From: Tepidisphaeraceae bacterium
Lineage (GTDB): Bacteria; Planctomycetota; Phycisphaerae; Tepidisphaerales; Tepidisphaeraceae
DNA: 64,000 nt
Assembly: GCA_035998445.1 (NCBI GenBank)
Contig: DASYHQ010000008.1
Span: 220,744 to 284,743, forward strand
Direction: 5' to 3'
Below, one piece after another: positions 28,836 to 38,414 of the stretch. A program made the position numbers and the translations under genes. Numbering within the stretch: position 1 is the stretch's first letter; the number at the start of each line of letters is the position of its first letter. Under the pieces are notes generated by a model. That model worked only from the letters and a program-made list of their open reading frames with translations. It ran no database searches and was not told where the DNA came from.

Positions 28836-30263
28836 TCACTGCGGCTTACCGCCGCCCGCATTGCGCCAGATGCTCGGCACCTCGCTCTCGCTCACACGAA
28901 TCTTCTCGCCGGCGGCCAAGCCACTGGTGATCTCGTAGGTGTCGATACCTTCCACGCCCACGACTACCTCGCGTTCGCTGCCGTCCTCCATCGTCACGTA
29001 CGCCTTGCCGCCACGGAGCGCCACCGCGTTGGTGGGCACGGCCACCACGTCATTGCGGTCTTTCTGAATGATCGTGACGTTGCCCGTCATTGCCGGCTTC
29101 AACAGGTCCTTGGCGGCGTCCAGCACCTCGACCTTCGCTTCGAACGTGACGACGTTCGACTCGTTCACACCCTTCACCGCCACGCGCACGACCTTTCCCT
29201 CGAACACGCGGCCCGGGAAGCTGTCGACCGTGATGCGGGCGGGCTGGTCGACGCGCACGCCACCGATGTCGCTCTCGTCGACCGTCGCCATCACGAACAC
29301 GCGCGACAGATCGGCCAGCGTGAGGATCGTCGTGCCGCCGTTTACCGCGTTGGTGCCACTGGCGACGATCGTGCCCAGCTGCACCTGAAGGTCGGAAACG
29401 GTGCCGTCCATCGGCGAGTAGACCGTCGTGTACGCCAGCTGCTGCTTCTGCGTGTCCAGTGCGATCTGGCTGGTCAACAGTTCCGCCTCGGCCATCGCGA
29501 CGGCCTGGCGTTGATACTCCAGATCGATCTCCTGCTGCTTCAGTTCCTCGATCGCCACCTCGGCGGCGCGCTGCTCGGCCAGCGCGGCGGCGGCGTCGGT
29601 CTGGGCGGTCTCCAGGTCCTGCTGCGAGCCCAGCTCGGCCGTCACCAATTGCGCCTGACGATCCGCCTTCGCCTTGGCGTTGGCGGCCCGCACCTTCGCT
29701 GATGCCAGCGCCGCCTCGTTGCGCATGCGCGTGGTGGCGAGCGCAAGTTCAGACTTGCGCAGGTTCGACTGCGCCTGCGCCAGCCGTGCCTTCGCCTGCG
29801 ACAGCGCTGCCTCGGCCGATCGCACGGCCAGCTCTTCGTCCGTCGGATCCAACTGGCACAGCAGGTCCCCCTTCTTCACGGTCTCGCTCACGTCGAACGG
29901 CAGCTTGATGATCTCGCCACTGGCGCGGCACTTGATGTCCACCTCAAGGTTTGCCTCCACCTTGCCGGAGGACTCGACGCTCTGCTGCACGTCGCTTAGC
30001 GCCACCTCGACCACGCGCCCCGTCGGTTGCGCCGCCAGTGCCGCAGCCGCCCGCTTGCGGTACTGCCACCAGCCGACCGCCGCAATCACCAGCACCGCGA
30101 TCGTCGCAACAATGACCCACTTCCGCCGGTTGCCTTTGGACTTGGCCGCGCCCGCTTTACGCGGCGTCGCTCCCCGCGCCGGTGGGGCGCTGGAGGGTGG
30201 CGTTGCCAAGGGTGGCTGTGCTGGGTCCGCCGGGCCGGCGGGCGGGTTCGTAAGCGTGGGCAT
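28836..30263 (-). CDS. MacA/HlyD-type periplasmic adaptor protein
   Basis: 475 residues; first gene of the exporter operon. A cytoplasmic Pro/Ala-rich stretch (1-45), a single membrane anchor at about 49-66 (VIVATIAVLVIAAVGWW), then the adaptor body: barrel-sandwich half (GRVVEVALSDVQQSVESSGK; ASGEIIKLPFDVSETVKKGD), a long alpha-helical coiled coil of about 130 residues rich in Ala/Glu/Gln, the second lipoyl half (YSPMDGTVSDLQVQLGTIV), a beta-barrel and membrane-proximal domain. It would bridge the MacB complex and the TolC channel. The coiled coil is long, as in adaptors that reach TolC directly. GAxxA-type signal peptide is absent, consistent with an uncleaved anchor. Confidence 0.93.
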   Translation of the reverse strand: MPTLTNPPAGPADPAQPPLATPPSSAPPARGATPRKAGAAKSKGNRRKWVIVATIAVLVIAAVGWWQYRKRAAAALAAQPTGRVVEVALSDVQQSVESSGKVEANLEVDIKCRASGEIIKLPFDVSETVKKGDLLCQLDPTDEELAVRSAEAALSQAKARLAQAQSNLRKSELALATTRMRNEAALASAKVRAANAKAKADRQAQLVTAELGSQQDLETAQTDAAAALAEQRAAEVAIEELKQQEIDLEYQRQAVAMAEAELLTSQIALDTQKQQLAYTTVYSPMDGTVSDLQVQLGTIVASGTNAVNGGTTILTLADLSRVFVMATVDESDIGGVRVDQPARITVDSFPGRVFEGKVVRVAVKGVNESNVVTFEAKVEVLDAAKDLLKPAMTGNVTIIQKDRNDVVAVPTNAVALRGGKAYVTMEDGSEREVVVGVEGIDTYEITSGLAAGEKIRVSESEVPSIWRNAGGGKPQ

Positions 30264-30333
30264 CTACCTGATTATTGGTGCCCAACCGGCCGGCGACAAA
30301 TCGAAATCGTTCGGGGGAATTCCTCGCGTCCCC

Positions 30334-30398
30334 CGTTTAGCCGCGGGCTTGCCCGCGATGGATTGCCATCCAACCGCGGGCAAGCCCGCGGCTAAACG
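30334..30398. repeat. Family H hairpin doublet
   Basis: CGTTTAGCCGCGGGCTTGCC and its right partner GGCAAGCCCGCGGCTAAACG enclose a 25-bp middle. Each unit also folds on itself (CGCGGGC, TT, GCCCGCG). Found once in the window. Confidence 0.85.
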
Positions 30399-30431
30399 GC
30401 GCTATGGTTGAGGGTGACACGCGATAGCAGC

Positions 30432-31625
30432 CTACCGCCGGGCGATGCGGTAGATCACACCGTTCGTATCATCGGAAATCAGGATCGCGCCGTCCTTGGC
30501 GATCGTCAGCCCGGCCAGGCGGGCGAAGTGGGCCTTGCCGTCCTCGATCAGCCAGCCGGTAACGAACGGTTCGAGCGCGGTGGGTTGGCCACTGTCGTCG
30601 AAGCGGATGCGTGCGACGCTGTAGCCAACTGGGTCACCCCGGTTCCACGAACCGCGCATGGGAATGAAGGCGTCACCGTTGTAGTCGGCGCCGAGCCCGT
30701 CACCGGCTTGGAACGCCATCTGCATCGGGGCGGCGTGGGCCTTGTAGGTGAGCACCGCGGGTTCGGTCTGCTGCGCGTAGGCCTGGCGCGACAGGCCGCG
30801 CGGCGGATCACCATCGGTGATGGGGTCGACCACGCGATCGCCGTATACGAACGGCCATCCATAGTCTTTGCCCTCCTGCAGCCGGTTGAGTTCCTCGGGC
30901 GGAACCGTGTCACCGCGCCAGTCGCTGCCGTGGTCCATGCCCCACATCTGGCCGGTCTGCGGATGCCAGCCGAAGCCGATCGTGTTGCGCAGCCCGCGCG
31001 CGAAGATCTCTCGGCCGGTGCCGTCGGGGTTCAGTCGCAGGATCGTCGCGTGTTCGGGATTCTTCTCCGGCTCGGCGTTGCTGCTGCTGCCGACCGACAG
31101 GTACAGCTTCCCGTCCGAACCGAACTTCATCGTGCGATTACCGTGCCGGCCGGCCTCGGGTAGATCGTCGAGCAGCAGCTTTGGGTCGCCCACCGTGCCG
31201 TCGGCTTTCATCGGCGCGGCCCATAGCTTCGTGGGCGACGCGAGGTACATCTTGCCGTCGTGCAGCGTGATGCCGTGGACGTCCTTCAGCCCACTCACCA
31301 CCGTGCGCGGCTCGTCGGCGACACCGTCCCCATTGCCGTCGCGCAGCGCGAGCACGTCGCCGTTCTTTCGGCGGGTGACGTAGACCGTGCCATCGTCGGC
31401 CGTCGTCAGCATGCGCGGCTCGCCGTCCAGCTTCGCGAAGACGTTGACCTTCAGGCCGTCGGGCACCTTCAGCTGTTCCATCCGTTCCTGGCTGAAGTCC
31501 CTCCGGGCCGGCTGGAACGCCACTCCCTTACCATCGGCGGGCTTGTCGAGCGAACGGCATGCGCTGGCGACGATCGGCAACGCGATGAGGACGATGCAAG
31601 TGAAGGTCAGGCGGCTGCGGGACAT
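30432..31625 (-). CDS. Glucose/sorbosone dehydrogenase-like lipoprotein
   Basis: 397 residues with signal peptide and lipobox (ALPIVASAC, Cys23). The mature protein is a six-bladed beta-propeller of the soluble glucose/L-sorbosone dehydrogenase family, whose members use PQQ to oxidise aldoses in the periplasm. Recognised blocks: DGLKVNVFAKLDGEPRMLTT, DGTVYVTRRKNGDVLALRD, NRTMKFGSDGKLYLSVGSSS, FARGLRNTIGFGWHPQTGQM then WGMDHGSDW, and the C-terminal AGLTIAKDGAILISDDTNGV. The His, Arg and Asp that bind PQQ and calcium in the family are plausibly those in DVHGI, GLRN and DHG. PQQ synthesis is not in the window, so the cofactor is unproven. A second role, such as in cytochrome-linked relatives, is possible. 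Confidence 0.87.
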   Translation of the reverse strand: MSRSRLTFTCIVLIALPIVASACRSLDKPADGKGVAFQPARRDFSQERMEQLKVPDGLKVNVFAKLDGEPRMLTTADDGTVYVTRRKNGDVLALRDGNGDGVADEPRTVVSGLKDVHGITLHDGKMYLASPTKLWAAPMKADGTVGDPKLLLDDLPEAGRHGNRTMKFGSDGKLYLSVGSSSNAEPEKNPEHATILRLNPDGTGREIFARGLRNTIGFGWHPQTGQMWGMDHGSDWRGDTVPPEELNRLQEGKDYGWPFVYGDRVVDPITDGDPPRGLSRQAYAQQTEPAVLTYKAHAAPMQMAFQAGDGLGADYNGDAFIPMRGSWNRGDPVGYSVARIRFDDSGQPTALEPFVTGWLIEDGKAHFARLAGLTIAKDGAILISDDTNGVIYRIARR

Positions 31626-31773
31626 AATTTCTCCATTCGAAGACGCATGCCACCTTCGCGGCTTTCTTGTTCCCTGTGAACCCCGAAAGATTTGAGCCTG
31701 TCCGCCAAATCAACTTTAGCCATCGATCAAATCGCCCATTCCGACTTTGGATTGGCCGACGTCTAATGCACGG

Positions 31774-32868
31774 ATGAGCACGTTGAACGACAAGGAGACC
31801 CGCGAACCCGAAGTGACGACCGCGGCGGCGACGAAGCGGGTGGCGATCGTGCTGGCGTGGGCGTTCGTGACGCTCGTCGCGCTGTGGTTCTTCCCGGCGG
31901 TGAAGATGCTGCTGCTGGGCATCCTGGCAGCGGCCAGCGTCGCGGCGCTGCTGCACCCGCTGGCCGACCGGTTGCCCGTGCGCCGTGGGCTGGCGGCCCT
32001 CATCGTCGGGCTGGCATTTGTGGTCACGGCGGCGGGCGCGATGGGGACCATCGGGTGGCTGCTGGCGGGCCCGATCAAGCGCGAGGCGCAGAACTGGCCA
32101 CAGACGCGCGAGCAGATCAACCAACACCTGGACAACTGGAGCGATCGCCTGAACCTCGATCAACCGCTCACGACCGACTTGCTGATCCGCCGGGCCGCCA
32201 GCTATATGGGCAGTGGCGACATGGCGGCGAGCATGGCCGATATCCTGCTGAAGGTGCTGATCGCGCTGGCGTTCATCTTCATCGGCTCGATCTACTTCCT
32301 GGCCGACCGCCACGACCGCCTGATCAACCCCGTGCTCCCCATGCTGCCCAAGCCGCGCCGCGCGCAGTTGTGCGACGCGGCCGCCGATTTGGGGCCGAAG
32401 CTGCGCTGGTGGTTGCTCGGGCTGCTGGTCAGCATGTCGCTGGTGGGCTTGGTGTCGGGCATCGGCTACACGATCGCCGGGCTGAAGTTCGCGCTGCCGT
32501 TGGCCTGCTTGTCAGCCGTGGCGGAAATCGTGCCGGTCATCGGGCCGTTGATCGCGTTCCTGGTGGCGTTGCTGTTCGCGTCGACCCAGGGCGCGACGCA
32601 GGTGGGCGGCGCCGTGGCGGTGTGGGGTGTGGTGCAGACGCTGGAGTCGTACGTGATCCTGCCGCTGGTGATGAAGCGCGCCGTGAAGATGCCGGCGATC
32701 GTGACGCTGTTCACGGTGATCTTCTGGAGCGAGGTATTCGGCCCCGCCGGGCTATTCATGGCGATCCCACTCAACCTGCTGATCTGGAGCCTGGTCGACC
32801 ACATGATCATCCGCCCCCGCAAAGCCGCCGAGGCCCGCGCGGGCACATCGGCCAGCCCCGCGACGTGA
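31774..32868 (+). CDS. AI-2E family transporter (PerM-type permease)
   Basis: 364 residues from the ATG at 31774; a TTG nine codons earlier is the alternative. Polytopic inner-membrane protein with about eight spans: paired hydrophobic segments at the N-terminus (VLAWAFVTLVALWFFP; LLLGILAAASVAALLHPLAD), a soluble region near 100-150, and a C-terminal group containing LKFALPLACLSAVAEIVPVI, the family-diagnostic GPLIAFLVALLFAS and VWGVVQTLESYVILPLVMKR. The family includes TqsA (AI-2 export) and Na+/H+ antiporters, so substrate cannot be assigned. Its stop is 6 bp before a giant palindromic element that may serve as a terminator. Confidence 0.88.
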   Translation: MSTLNDKETREPEVTTAAATKRVAIVLAWAFVTLVALWFFPAVKMLLLGILAAASVAALLHPLADRLPVRRGLAALIVGLAFVVTAAGAMGTIGWLLAGPIKREAQNWPQTREQINQHLDNWSDRLNLDQPLTTDLLIRRAASYMGSGDMAASMADILLKVLIALAFIFIGSIYFLADRHDRLINPVLPMLPKPRRAQLCDAAADLGPKLRWWLLGLLVSMSLVGLVSGIGYTIAGLKFALPLACLSAVAEIVPVIGPLIAFLVALLFASTQGATQVGGAVAVWGVVQTLESYVILPLVMKRAVKMPAIVTLFTVIFWSEVFGPAGLFMAIPLNLLIWSLVDHMIIRPRKAAEARAGTSASPAT

Positions 32869-32873
32869 CGCCT

Positions 32874-33437
32874 CTTCTGTAGGACAGGCATTCCTGCCTG
32901 TCTCTCCCCCCGGTCTATCTCTCCCCCCGTATTCCCTCTTCTGTGGCACAGGCATTCTTGCCTGTGTCTCTTCTACCTTTGCCATTCTTGGTGGGACGGA
33001 CATTCTTGCCTGTCTCTCTTGCGCACCAAAAGCGAACGCGAAGGTCGCGAAGGGCAGACGCGAAGGACCACGAAGAAATCGGCGAGCTTCGCGGCGGCGG
33101 TCTGGGTAAGGCAAGACGCGATTTCGTGCACCATTATGCATCATTCTGCACCATCGGGTGGTCGAGCCAGTCGCCGGTAAGGCTCGTCACGTCCCATATT
33201 CAGTTGTCAAAGATCACGCTATCCATCTTTACGCTCGCGCTGCGCGATTGAGGTGGAAGGAGCGCAACGCGCGGCGCATTTCTTCGCGGCTTCCTTCGCG
33301 CCTTCGCGCCTTCGCGTTCTCTTCGTTCTTACCAAGCAGTAGCAGAGAGACAGACAAGAATGTCCGTCCCACCCAATGCAAAGACAGAAGAGAGAATACG
33401 GGGGGAGAGACAGGCAGGAATGCCTGTCCTACAGAAG
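32874..33437. repeat. Giant concentrically nested palindrome (564 bp)
   Basis: At least three layers. Outer: 38 bases at 32874-32911 (CTTCTGTAGGACAGGCATTC...) are a perfect reverse complement of 33400-33437. Next: GTATTCCCTCTTCTGT (32929-32944) answers ACAGAAGAGAGAATAC (33384-33399) with one mismatch, then CTTTGCCATTCTTGGTGGGA onward (32978-33020) answers 33341-33382. Innermost arms: AACGCGAAGGTCGCGAAGGG onward (33033-33079) answer CATTTCTTCGCGGCTTCCTT onward (33277-33325). The core of ~200 bp is unpaired or weakly paired. TCTCTCCCCCC is duplicated on the left arm only, and a small extra hairpin unit (CACAGGCATTCTTGCCTGTG, 32947-32966) is inserted there. No gene is visible inside. Confidence 0.9.
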
Positions 33438-33470
33438 AGCGGCGCGCACGGAGCGGCTAGCGGGCAGTTG

Positions 33471-34901
33471 CTACTCTTCGACCGCCCAGACTTCCATCGT
33501 CTTCAGCGCCTTGTTCGGGCTGACGTGCAGCGACGTCGCGGGCACCCCGTCGCGGTTGGGCACGGTCGAGAAGAGCAGCCATCGGCCCCACGCGCGGCTG
33601 AGCTTGCGTTGGTCGTCTTCTATGATGGAAACGGACTTACCCTCGTGGGCAGCGTCGATCTGCAATTCGAAGTTCTCCATCACGGGGCCCGTCTGCATCA
33701 GGCGCACCGCAGCGATAGAGACCGGCTTGTCCCACGTCAGGTCCTTGATCTCGCCGGTGTAGATCCGCTTCACGTTTGGCGACGGTTGCGGCGCGCCGGG
33801 CAAGCCGATCATGGGCGTGGTCAACCAGGCCGTGTCGCCGTCGCGATACAGCACCGCGCCGCTATCGGCCGGCACGGTGGCGCCCGCGGGCACGCCGGTC
33901 ATGCGCAACGTGAGACGGCTGCCGGGCAAATCGTCGGGCAGGGTGACGGTGACGCTGCCGGCGTCCACGTCGACCTTCGCGGCCTTGCGGGCGGCGACGT
34001 AGTCGAAGATGTCGCCGGTGGGCGCGACCCACACGTCGTCCTTGCCGCCGCTGCCGTAGGTGTTGGCGATCGTCGACAGGCGCGTGTGCCAGCGCTTGTA
34101 GGCGTCGGATTCCTTGTCCGCGTCAATGCCGTGCGTGAAATCGATGTGGGCCGAGCCGTCCTTCGGGCCGTCCTTGGGAAACTGGTGCATCGGCTCGCCC
34201 TTGCCGTTCGATTCCCACGGCTTGGTGTCGAGGTACGTGCGGCCAAGGTCCAGCGGGTCCAGCTTGGCGTCGTACACGTCCTGCGGAAACTTCGTGCCCA
34301 CGCGACTGCCGGAGCGCAGGCCGAACTCGTTCAAGTGGCTTCGGTAGTCGGTATAGCCGTTGGGATAGACGAAGTGCGTCGGCGCCCGGCCGTCGCCCAC
34401 TTCCGTCGCGAAGACGGTCTGGCTCCAGAACAGGTCGTTCCGAAACTGCTCGGGCGTCAAAATCTCCGGCGGCGTGCCCCACGACCGGCCCGCATGAAAA
34501 TAGCTGTGACTGATGATGCCCCACCCCTGATCGCGCAGCGTGCGCACCTCGTCCCACGTCAATCCGGTCGAGTTCCCCGTCCCCGTCGACGACACAATCA
34601 ATGCCGCCCCACCCACGAACGGCCGCGACTTCCCGCCACTAACCCCCGGCGGCGCATCGGTGTAACTAAACTCCGCCAACAACGGCTGAACAACGGTGGC
34701 CGTGCCCTTGGGACCGTCGTCGATCTCCAACGCGTACGCCCAGCGCTTGCCGTATTGGAATGGTGCGACCTCCACCTGCGGCGCGACCGCATTTGTGGCG
34801 GGCGTCCACTTCCAGGTCCATTCAGCCGATACGACACGATCAGGCATACTTAGCAGTGCAGCAACAGCACTCGCTGTCGTGATAATCGAGCGGAACAGCA
34901 T
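33471..34901 (-). CDS. Secreted polysaccharide deacetylase-like protein
   Basis: 476 residues with a signal peptide (MLFRSIITTASAVAALLSMP, cleaved near SAEW). The NodB/polysaccharide deacetylase fold is suggested by ALEIDDGPKGTATVVQPLLA (the family's TFDDG region, here EIDDG), GWGIISHSYFHAG (the zinc-binding SHxxxH motif) and HFVYPNGYTDYRSHLNEFGL. After about residue 280 comes a beta-rich C-terminal region (VTVTLPDDLPGSRLTLRMTG) likely to be a separate domain. It probably removes acetyl or related groups from an extracellular sugar polymer; zinc His and Asp are present but the substrate is open. It lies downstream of two prepilin-like genes on the same strand. Confidence 0.7.
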   Translation of the reverse strand: MLFRSIITTASAVAALLSMPDRVVSAEWTWKWTPATNAVAPQVEVAPFQYGKRWAYALEIDDGPKGTATVVQPLLAEFSYTDAPPGVSGGKSRPFVGGAALIVSSTGTGNSTGLTWDEVRTLRDQGWGIISHSYFHAGRSWGTPPEILTPEQFRNDLFWSQTVFATEVGDGRAPTHFVYPNGYTDYRSHLNEFGLRSGSRVGTKFPQDVYDAKLDPLDLGRTYLDTKPWESNGKGEPMHQFPKDGPKDGSAHIDFTHGIDADKESDAYKRWHTRLSTIANTYGSGGKDDVWVAPTGDIFDYVAARKAAKVDVDAGSVTVTLPDDLPGSRLTLRMTGVPAGATVPADSGAVLYRDGDTAWLTTPMIGLPGAPQPSPNVKRIYTGEIKDLTWDKPVSIAAVRLMQTGPVMENFELQIDAAHEGKSVSIIEDDQRKLSRAWGRWLLFSTVPNRDGVPATSLHVSPNKALKTMEVWAVEE

Positions 34902-35061
34902 CGAAGGTGTCCTTGGAAATCATTCCGCCGCAACAATTCTGCACACTGTGATTTGATCGATGCGTGGAGAAAGCAAAATAAAGCTGTCGCCCTGTTCGAG
35001 TAATCACGTATGAGGTGGTTGTCACGCTCATCAATTCATCGAAGGCTGCGAGGCCGGCCCG

Positions 35062-35913
35062 CTACTCTCGAACGGCGAACTTATCGCCATTGGTGTCACC
35101 TCTGATTGCGTGAAAGGGGCTTCTTGCATTCGTCATAGCATCTTCAGGGCCTGCATAGTTCCGGCTTCGAAGTACGGTGACGTGGCCGTCCACGAAAAGC
35201 GTTGGACGCCCTGACTTCACGCCGTGAAAACTCTCGATGTTCAGTTTGTTCGTCCAAGCTCCTCCCGTTAAACGCATTGAACACCACTGCATCGGCATTT
35301 GCGTCTGCACTGAGCGGTAAACACTCGGCTTCCAACGATTTACAGCGTTAGCGGCAGGAAGAGTGGGACTCGAGTCAAGGTCAACGTAATGCTTGCTTTC
35401 ACGTTCCTGATAGTACAGTCCCGCGTATGTGTTCTTGTCAACCGTAGTATCATTGTACGAGTACTGGTAACCGTTGGCGTGAATTCCCCTGCCCGTTGAC
35501 CCACCGGACGCTGGGCAGAGCCAAATGCCACCTACAACGCTCTTGGCTGCGTTAGCGCTCGACCATTGCTTTTGCTTGCCCGTGTACTTCGATAGCCACA
35601 TCTCAAGCGCGAAGCCTTCGCACATGCGGGCGGTCTCGCCAACGATGCTGGTACCCGAGTGCGTGGTACTTGCGTTCACCATAAACACTGGCCACCAGTC
35701 CCTGTTCTCGGTCGAGTACATGGTATATGCGAGGCCTATCTGACGCAGGTTACTAGAGCACGCCACCAGTTGTGCCGCTCGACGCGCCTTGTTCAGCGAG
35801 GGGAGCAGGATGCTGATCAGGACGGCAATAATGCCGATGACGACGAGCAACTCAACAAGCGTGAATGCACCATGTCGGCGGCCAGAATTAGGTGAACGTG
35901 TGAACATGACCAT
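35062..35913 (-). CDS. Prepilin-type N-terminal cleavage/methylation protein
   Basis: 283 residues. The N-terminus is a type III (prepilin) signal: basic leader ending in [19 protein letters not shown] then [16 protein letters not shown], cleaved after Gly/Ala before FTLVE by a prepilin peptidase, with a methylatable Phe. The rest is a pseudopilin/DUF1559-like extracellular domain ([20 protein letters not shown]), with a conserved C-terminal [20 protein letters not shown] that resembles the H-X(9)-DG motif. Such proteins are multicopy in planctomycetes and their role (pseudopili or surface) is uncertain. Its signal region is nearly identical in DNA to the next gene at 36106 and to 50055. Confidence 0.88.
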   Translation of the reverse strand: MVMFTRSPNSGRRHGAFTLVELLVVIGIIAVLISILLPSLNKARRAAQLVACSSNLRQIGLAYTMYSTENRDWWPVFMVNASTTHSGTSIVGETARMCEGFALEMWLSKYTGKQKQWSSANAAKSVVGGIWLCPASGGSTGRGIHANGYQYSYNDTTVDKNTYAGLYYQERESKHYVDLDSSPTLPAANAVNRWKPSVYRSVQTQMPMQWCSMRLTGGAWTNKLNIESFHGVKSGRPTLFVDGHVTVLRSRNYAGPEDAMTNARSPFHAIRGDTNGDKFAVRE

Positions 35914-36011
35914 GCCTTCCTACGTGGCGACCATTAATCGAGACGCGATAGTGCGATGTTAATGCCGCTGTCTGTCGAGGCGAGTAAGCAGCAATATAGC
36001 TCTTACGAAGG

Positions 36012-36039
36012 CGAACTGGCGGCACATGCCGCCAGTTCG
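36012..36039 (-). terminator. Perfect hairpin between the two prepilin-like genes
   Basis: CGAACTGGCGGCA (36012-36024) and TGCCGCCAGTTCG (36027-36039): 13-bp stem with a tight loop, located after the stop of the upstream prepilin gene. No T-run, so termination strength is doubtful. Confidence 0.5.
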
Positions 36040-36105
36040 GTGTTTGACGAGTACCATAGCACCAATGGCTGCCTACTCACGCGCTCATGAGTAACAGAGG
36101 CGCGA

Positions 36106-36951
36106 TTAGTTTTCCTTTACCGCGAAGCGATTGCCACCACCAAAGAAGGTGCCGCCGTTTGCTCCCGGATGACTGATTTCATAATACGAATGAACCGTGG
36201 GAGAGGCGTTGCTAGACATGATGTGTTGAGAATCGCCCTTATAAAATCTATTGTTCAGGACGCCAGCGTGGCCATCCATGAAAACGGTTGGTCGACCCCC
36301 GGGGAAGTGCCAACTGCGCGTGTTGTAGCCATCCGTTCCTGGCGCACCCCGGGTCGAACACCATTGTATAGGAAACTGTGTTTGCATTTTCCGATAATGC
36401 ATAGGCCTCCACGACCCGGCGATCGACGGATTCGTATCGGGGAGACCACCGTTTAGCCGGAAACGGCTGTCGGCTCGGAAATGATACCACAGGCCGCCAT
36501 AGGCATTGACCTCGCGGTAATGGCCCGAATCGCCTGTGTAATGCTTGTTTCGGCCATTTGTAGTCGTTGTCGTTATCGGAGAAGAGGGGCAAATCCAGAT
36601 CCCGCCCGCAACGACCTGGTCGGCAGCGACGTCAGTCCATTCGAGACGCTTCCCCGTATAGGGCGACAACATCATTTCCAGATGGTACTTCTCGTGCGTG
36701 AAAATGCTGTTACCCTCGCTGTTGTACTTGATCGGCCACCACCCCTTGTTGTCTTGCGCGTACTGCATGAACCCCATGCCGATCAGACGCAGGTTGCTCA
36801 GGCAGGCCACCTGCTGGGCGGCCCGGCGGGCCTTGTTCAGCGAGGGCAGCAGGATGCTGATCAGCAAAGCGATAATGCCGATGACGACCAGCAGTTCAAC
36901 GAGCGTAAAGGCGCGGCGCCCGTTCGTACGACCCTTGAGTGACGCGAACAT
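36106..36951 (-). CDS. Prepilin-type N-terminal cleavage/methylation protein (paralogue)
   Basis: 281 residues from the ATG at 36951 (an upstream ATG at 36996 adds an unlikely 15 residues). The signal is [20 protein letters not shown] then [18 protein letters not shown]. The body parallels its neighbour: [37 protein letters not shown], then [20 protein letters not shown], and [20 protein letters not shown] near the end. The two genes are tandem paralogues on one strand with 192 bp between them, followed by the deacetylase-like gene; they may have arisen by local duplication. Function as above is unknown. Confidence 0.88.
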   Translation of the reverse strand: MFASLKGRTNGRRAFTLVELLVVIGIIALLISILLPSLNKARRAAQQVACLSNLRLIGMGFMQYAQDNKGWWPIKYNSEGNSIFTHEKYHLEMMLSPYTGKRLEWTDVAADQVVAGGIWICPSSPITTTTTNGRNKHYTGDSGHYREVNAYGGLWYHFRADSRFRLNGGLPDTNPSIAGSWRPMHYRKMQTQFPIQWCSTRGAPGTDGYNTRSWHFPGGRPTVFMDGHAGVLNNRFYKGDSQHIMSSNASPTVHSYYEISHPGANGGTFFGGGNRFAVKEN

Positions 36952-37046
36952 TTCGACCTCCTGAGCGAGGGCTCCCAAAACGTGTGGGGAGCACAACGCG
37001 ACCCGTTGAAAACATGACAGACAAATGGACGGCTACACGCCCCGCG

Positions 37047-38051
37047 CTATCGCGATGGCGAAACAACAGCAGTGGTCGGCGGCGTCACCGACGCCACCGA
37101 TTCACGTTCGATCAGACGATTACTTAGAATGACGTGCGAAGGGCCCTGCTTTTCCGAGACCTGCTTCAGCAGGACCTCCAGCGAGCGCTCGGCCAGCTCC
37201 ATCATGGGTTGGGCGATGGCGGTCAGCGGCGGCGCGAGGAACTGCGACACGCGGTCCGATTCCATGCCCAACAGCGAGATGTCCTGCGGCACGCGCACCT
37301 GCAACACTTGTTGCAGGATGTACATCGCTTCCATGCCCATGCTCTCGTTGGCCACGAAAAGGGCCGTGGGCTTTGCTACCGTCGCCAAGCGGCGAAGCAG
37401 GCCGTACATGGGCTGGTGGTCGGTGAACGAGACCGTGTCGCTGTCGACCGGCAGGCCCAGTTCCTGCAGGCGGCTGACGAAGCCTTCGTACCGCTGCAGT
37501 GTGCCCCAGTTGCTGCGTTCCTCGCAGATCATCGCGATGCGGCGATGGCCGCGGCTGGCGAAGTAGTCGGCGGCCATCTCGCCGTGCTGGCGGTGGTCGC
37601 TGGCGACGGAGGAGAACTCTGACTCGTCCATGCGGTTGAGCGTGACGACCGGCACGCCGCGCAAACCGCGCAGCAGTTCGATCGTGGCGTCGTCCCACGC
37701 CATCGCGACCACGCCGTCGATCAGGCGCGCGTCCAGGCGGTCGAGGTTGTGTTCGGTGACGAGTTCGACGGCGACGTCGTGCTTGGAGATCGTCTCGATG
37801 ATGCAGCTGAGCAGGTTCGGCACGAACCCGCCGAAGGTGGTGAAACGATGGCGATCGATGACGATCGCGACGGTCAGCTGCCGCGCCGTCATACGCGGGC
37901 GAAAGCCCGACTTCTTCGCCGACGCCAGCACGCGTTTGCGCGTGGCCTCCCCGATGCCACCGCGCTGATTCAAGACGCGGCTGACGGTGCTGGCGGACAC
38001 GCCAAGCGTGTCCGCCAAGTCGTAGATGGATGGTGACGATCGAGCGGCCAT
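37047..38051 (-). CDS. LacI-family transcriptional regulator
   Basis: 334 residues. N-terminal helix-turn-helix and hinge (SIYDLADTLGVSASTVSRVL, residues 8-27, then NQRGGIGEATRKRVLASAKK) followed by a periplasmic-binding-protein-like sensor domain (VVTLNRMDESEFSSVASDHR; ISLLGMESDRVSQFLAPPLT; IAQPMMELAERSLEVLLKQV). Such regulators usually sense a sugar or uronate and repress polysaccharide genes. An operator-like palindrome lies 36 bp upstream of its own start and a second 184 bp before the divergent alginate-lyase-family gene, so auto-repression and control of that gene are likely. On its own strand it precedes the prepilin pair only indirectly (96 bp gap). Confidence 0.93.
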   Translation of the reverse strand: MAARSSPSIYDLADTLGVSASTVSRVLNQRGGIGEATRKRVLASAKKSGFRPRMTARQLTVAIVIDRHRFTTFGGFVPNLLSCIIETISKHDVAVELVTEHNLDRLDARLIDGVVAMAWDDATIELLRGLRGVPVVTLNRMDESEFSSVASDHRQHGEMAADYFASRGHRRIAMICEERSNWGTLQRYEGFVSRLQELGLPVDSDTVSFTDHQPMYGLLRRLATVAKPTALFVANESMGMEAMYILQQVLQVRVPQDISLLGMESDRVSQFLAPPLTAIAQPMMELAERSLEVLLKQVSEKQGPSHVILSNRLIERESVASVTPPTTAVVSPSR

Positions 38052-38086
38052 GTTTTACTTCTCAACAACTGCAGAAATGAGCAAAA

Positions 38087-38099
38087 CGCAATTGTTGCG
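38087..38099. promoter_or_regulatory. LacI-type operator, proximal to the regulator gene
   Basis: CGCAATTGTTGCG is a perfect inverted repeat (CGCAA, TTG, TTGCG). It sits 36 bp before the regulator start codon. Confidence 0.55.
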
Positions 38100-38414
38100 T
38101 AAGCATACAACAGTTTCGGCCCAAGTCAAAAGGAAAAGCCTGCTTACGGCGGCTGGAACGGCAAGATCACGCAACTTCTGTAAGTGATGCGGGCGTCCGT
38201 GTTTCCCGCTGTCTTTGCGGGCGCGGAAGCGTGCATTCACACCCGCCTCACGACCGATAAACCGCAGTTTCGGTTACGAGCAGGGGTTTTCCCTCGGCGA
38301 GGATGTCTGTTATCACGGCGTAGCCCGCTACTTTATGAAGTGGAGGCAGGCGCGCCATTTATCGCGATCCTGCATCACCTCGGGACTCCTCGCGCAAGCA
38401 ATATCCAATGCGAG

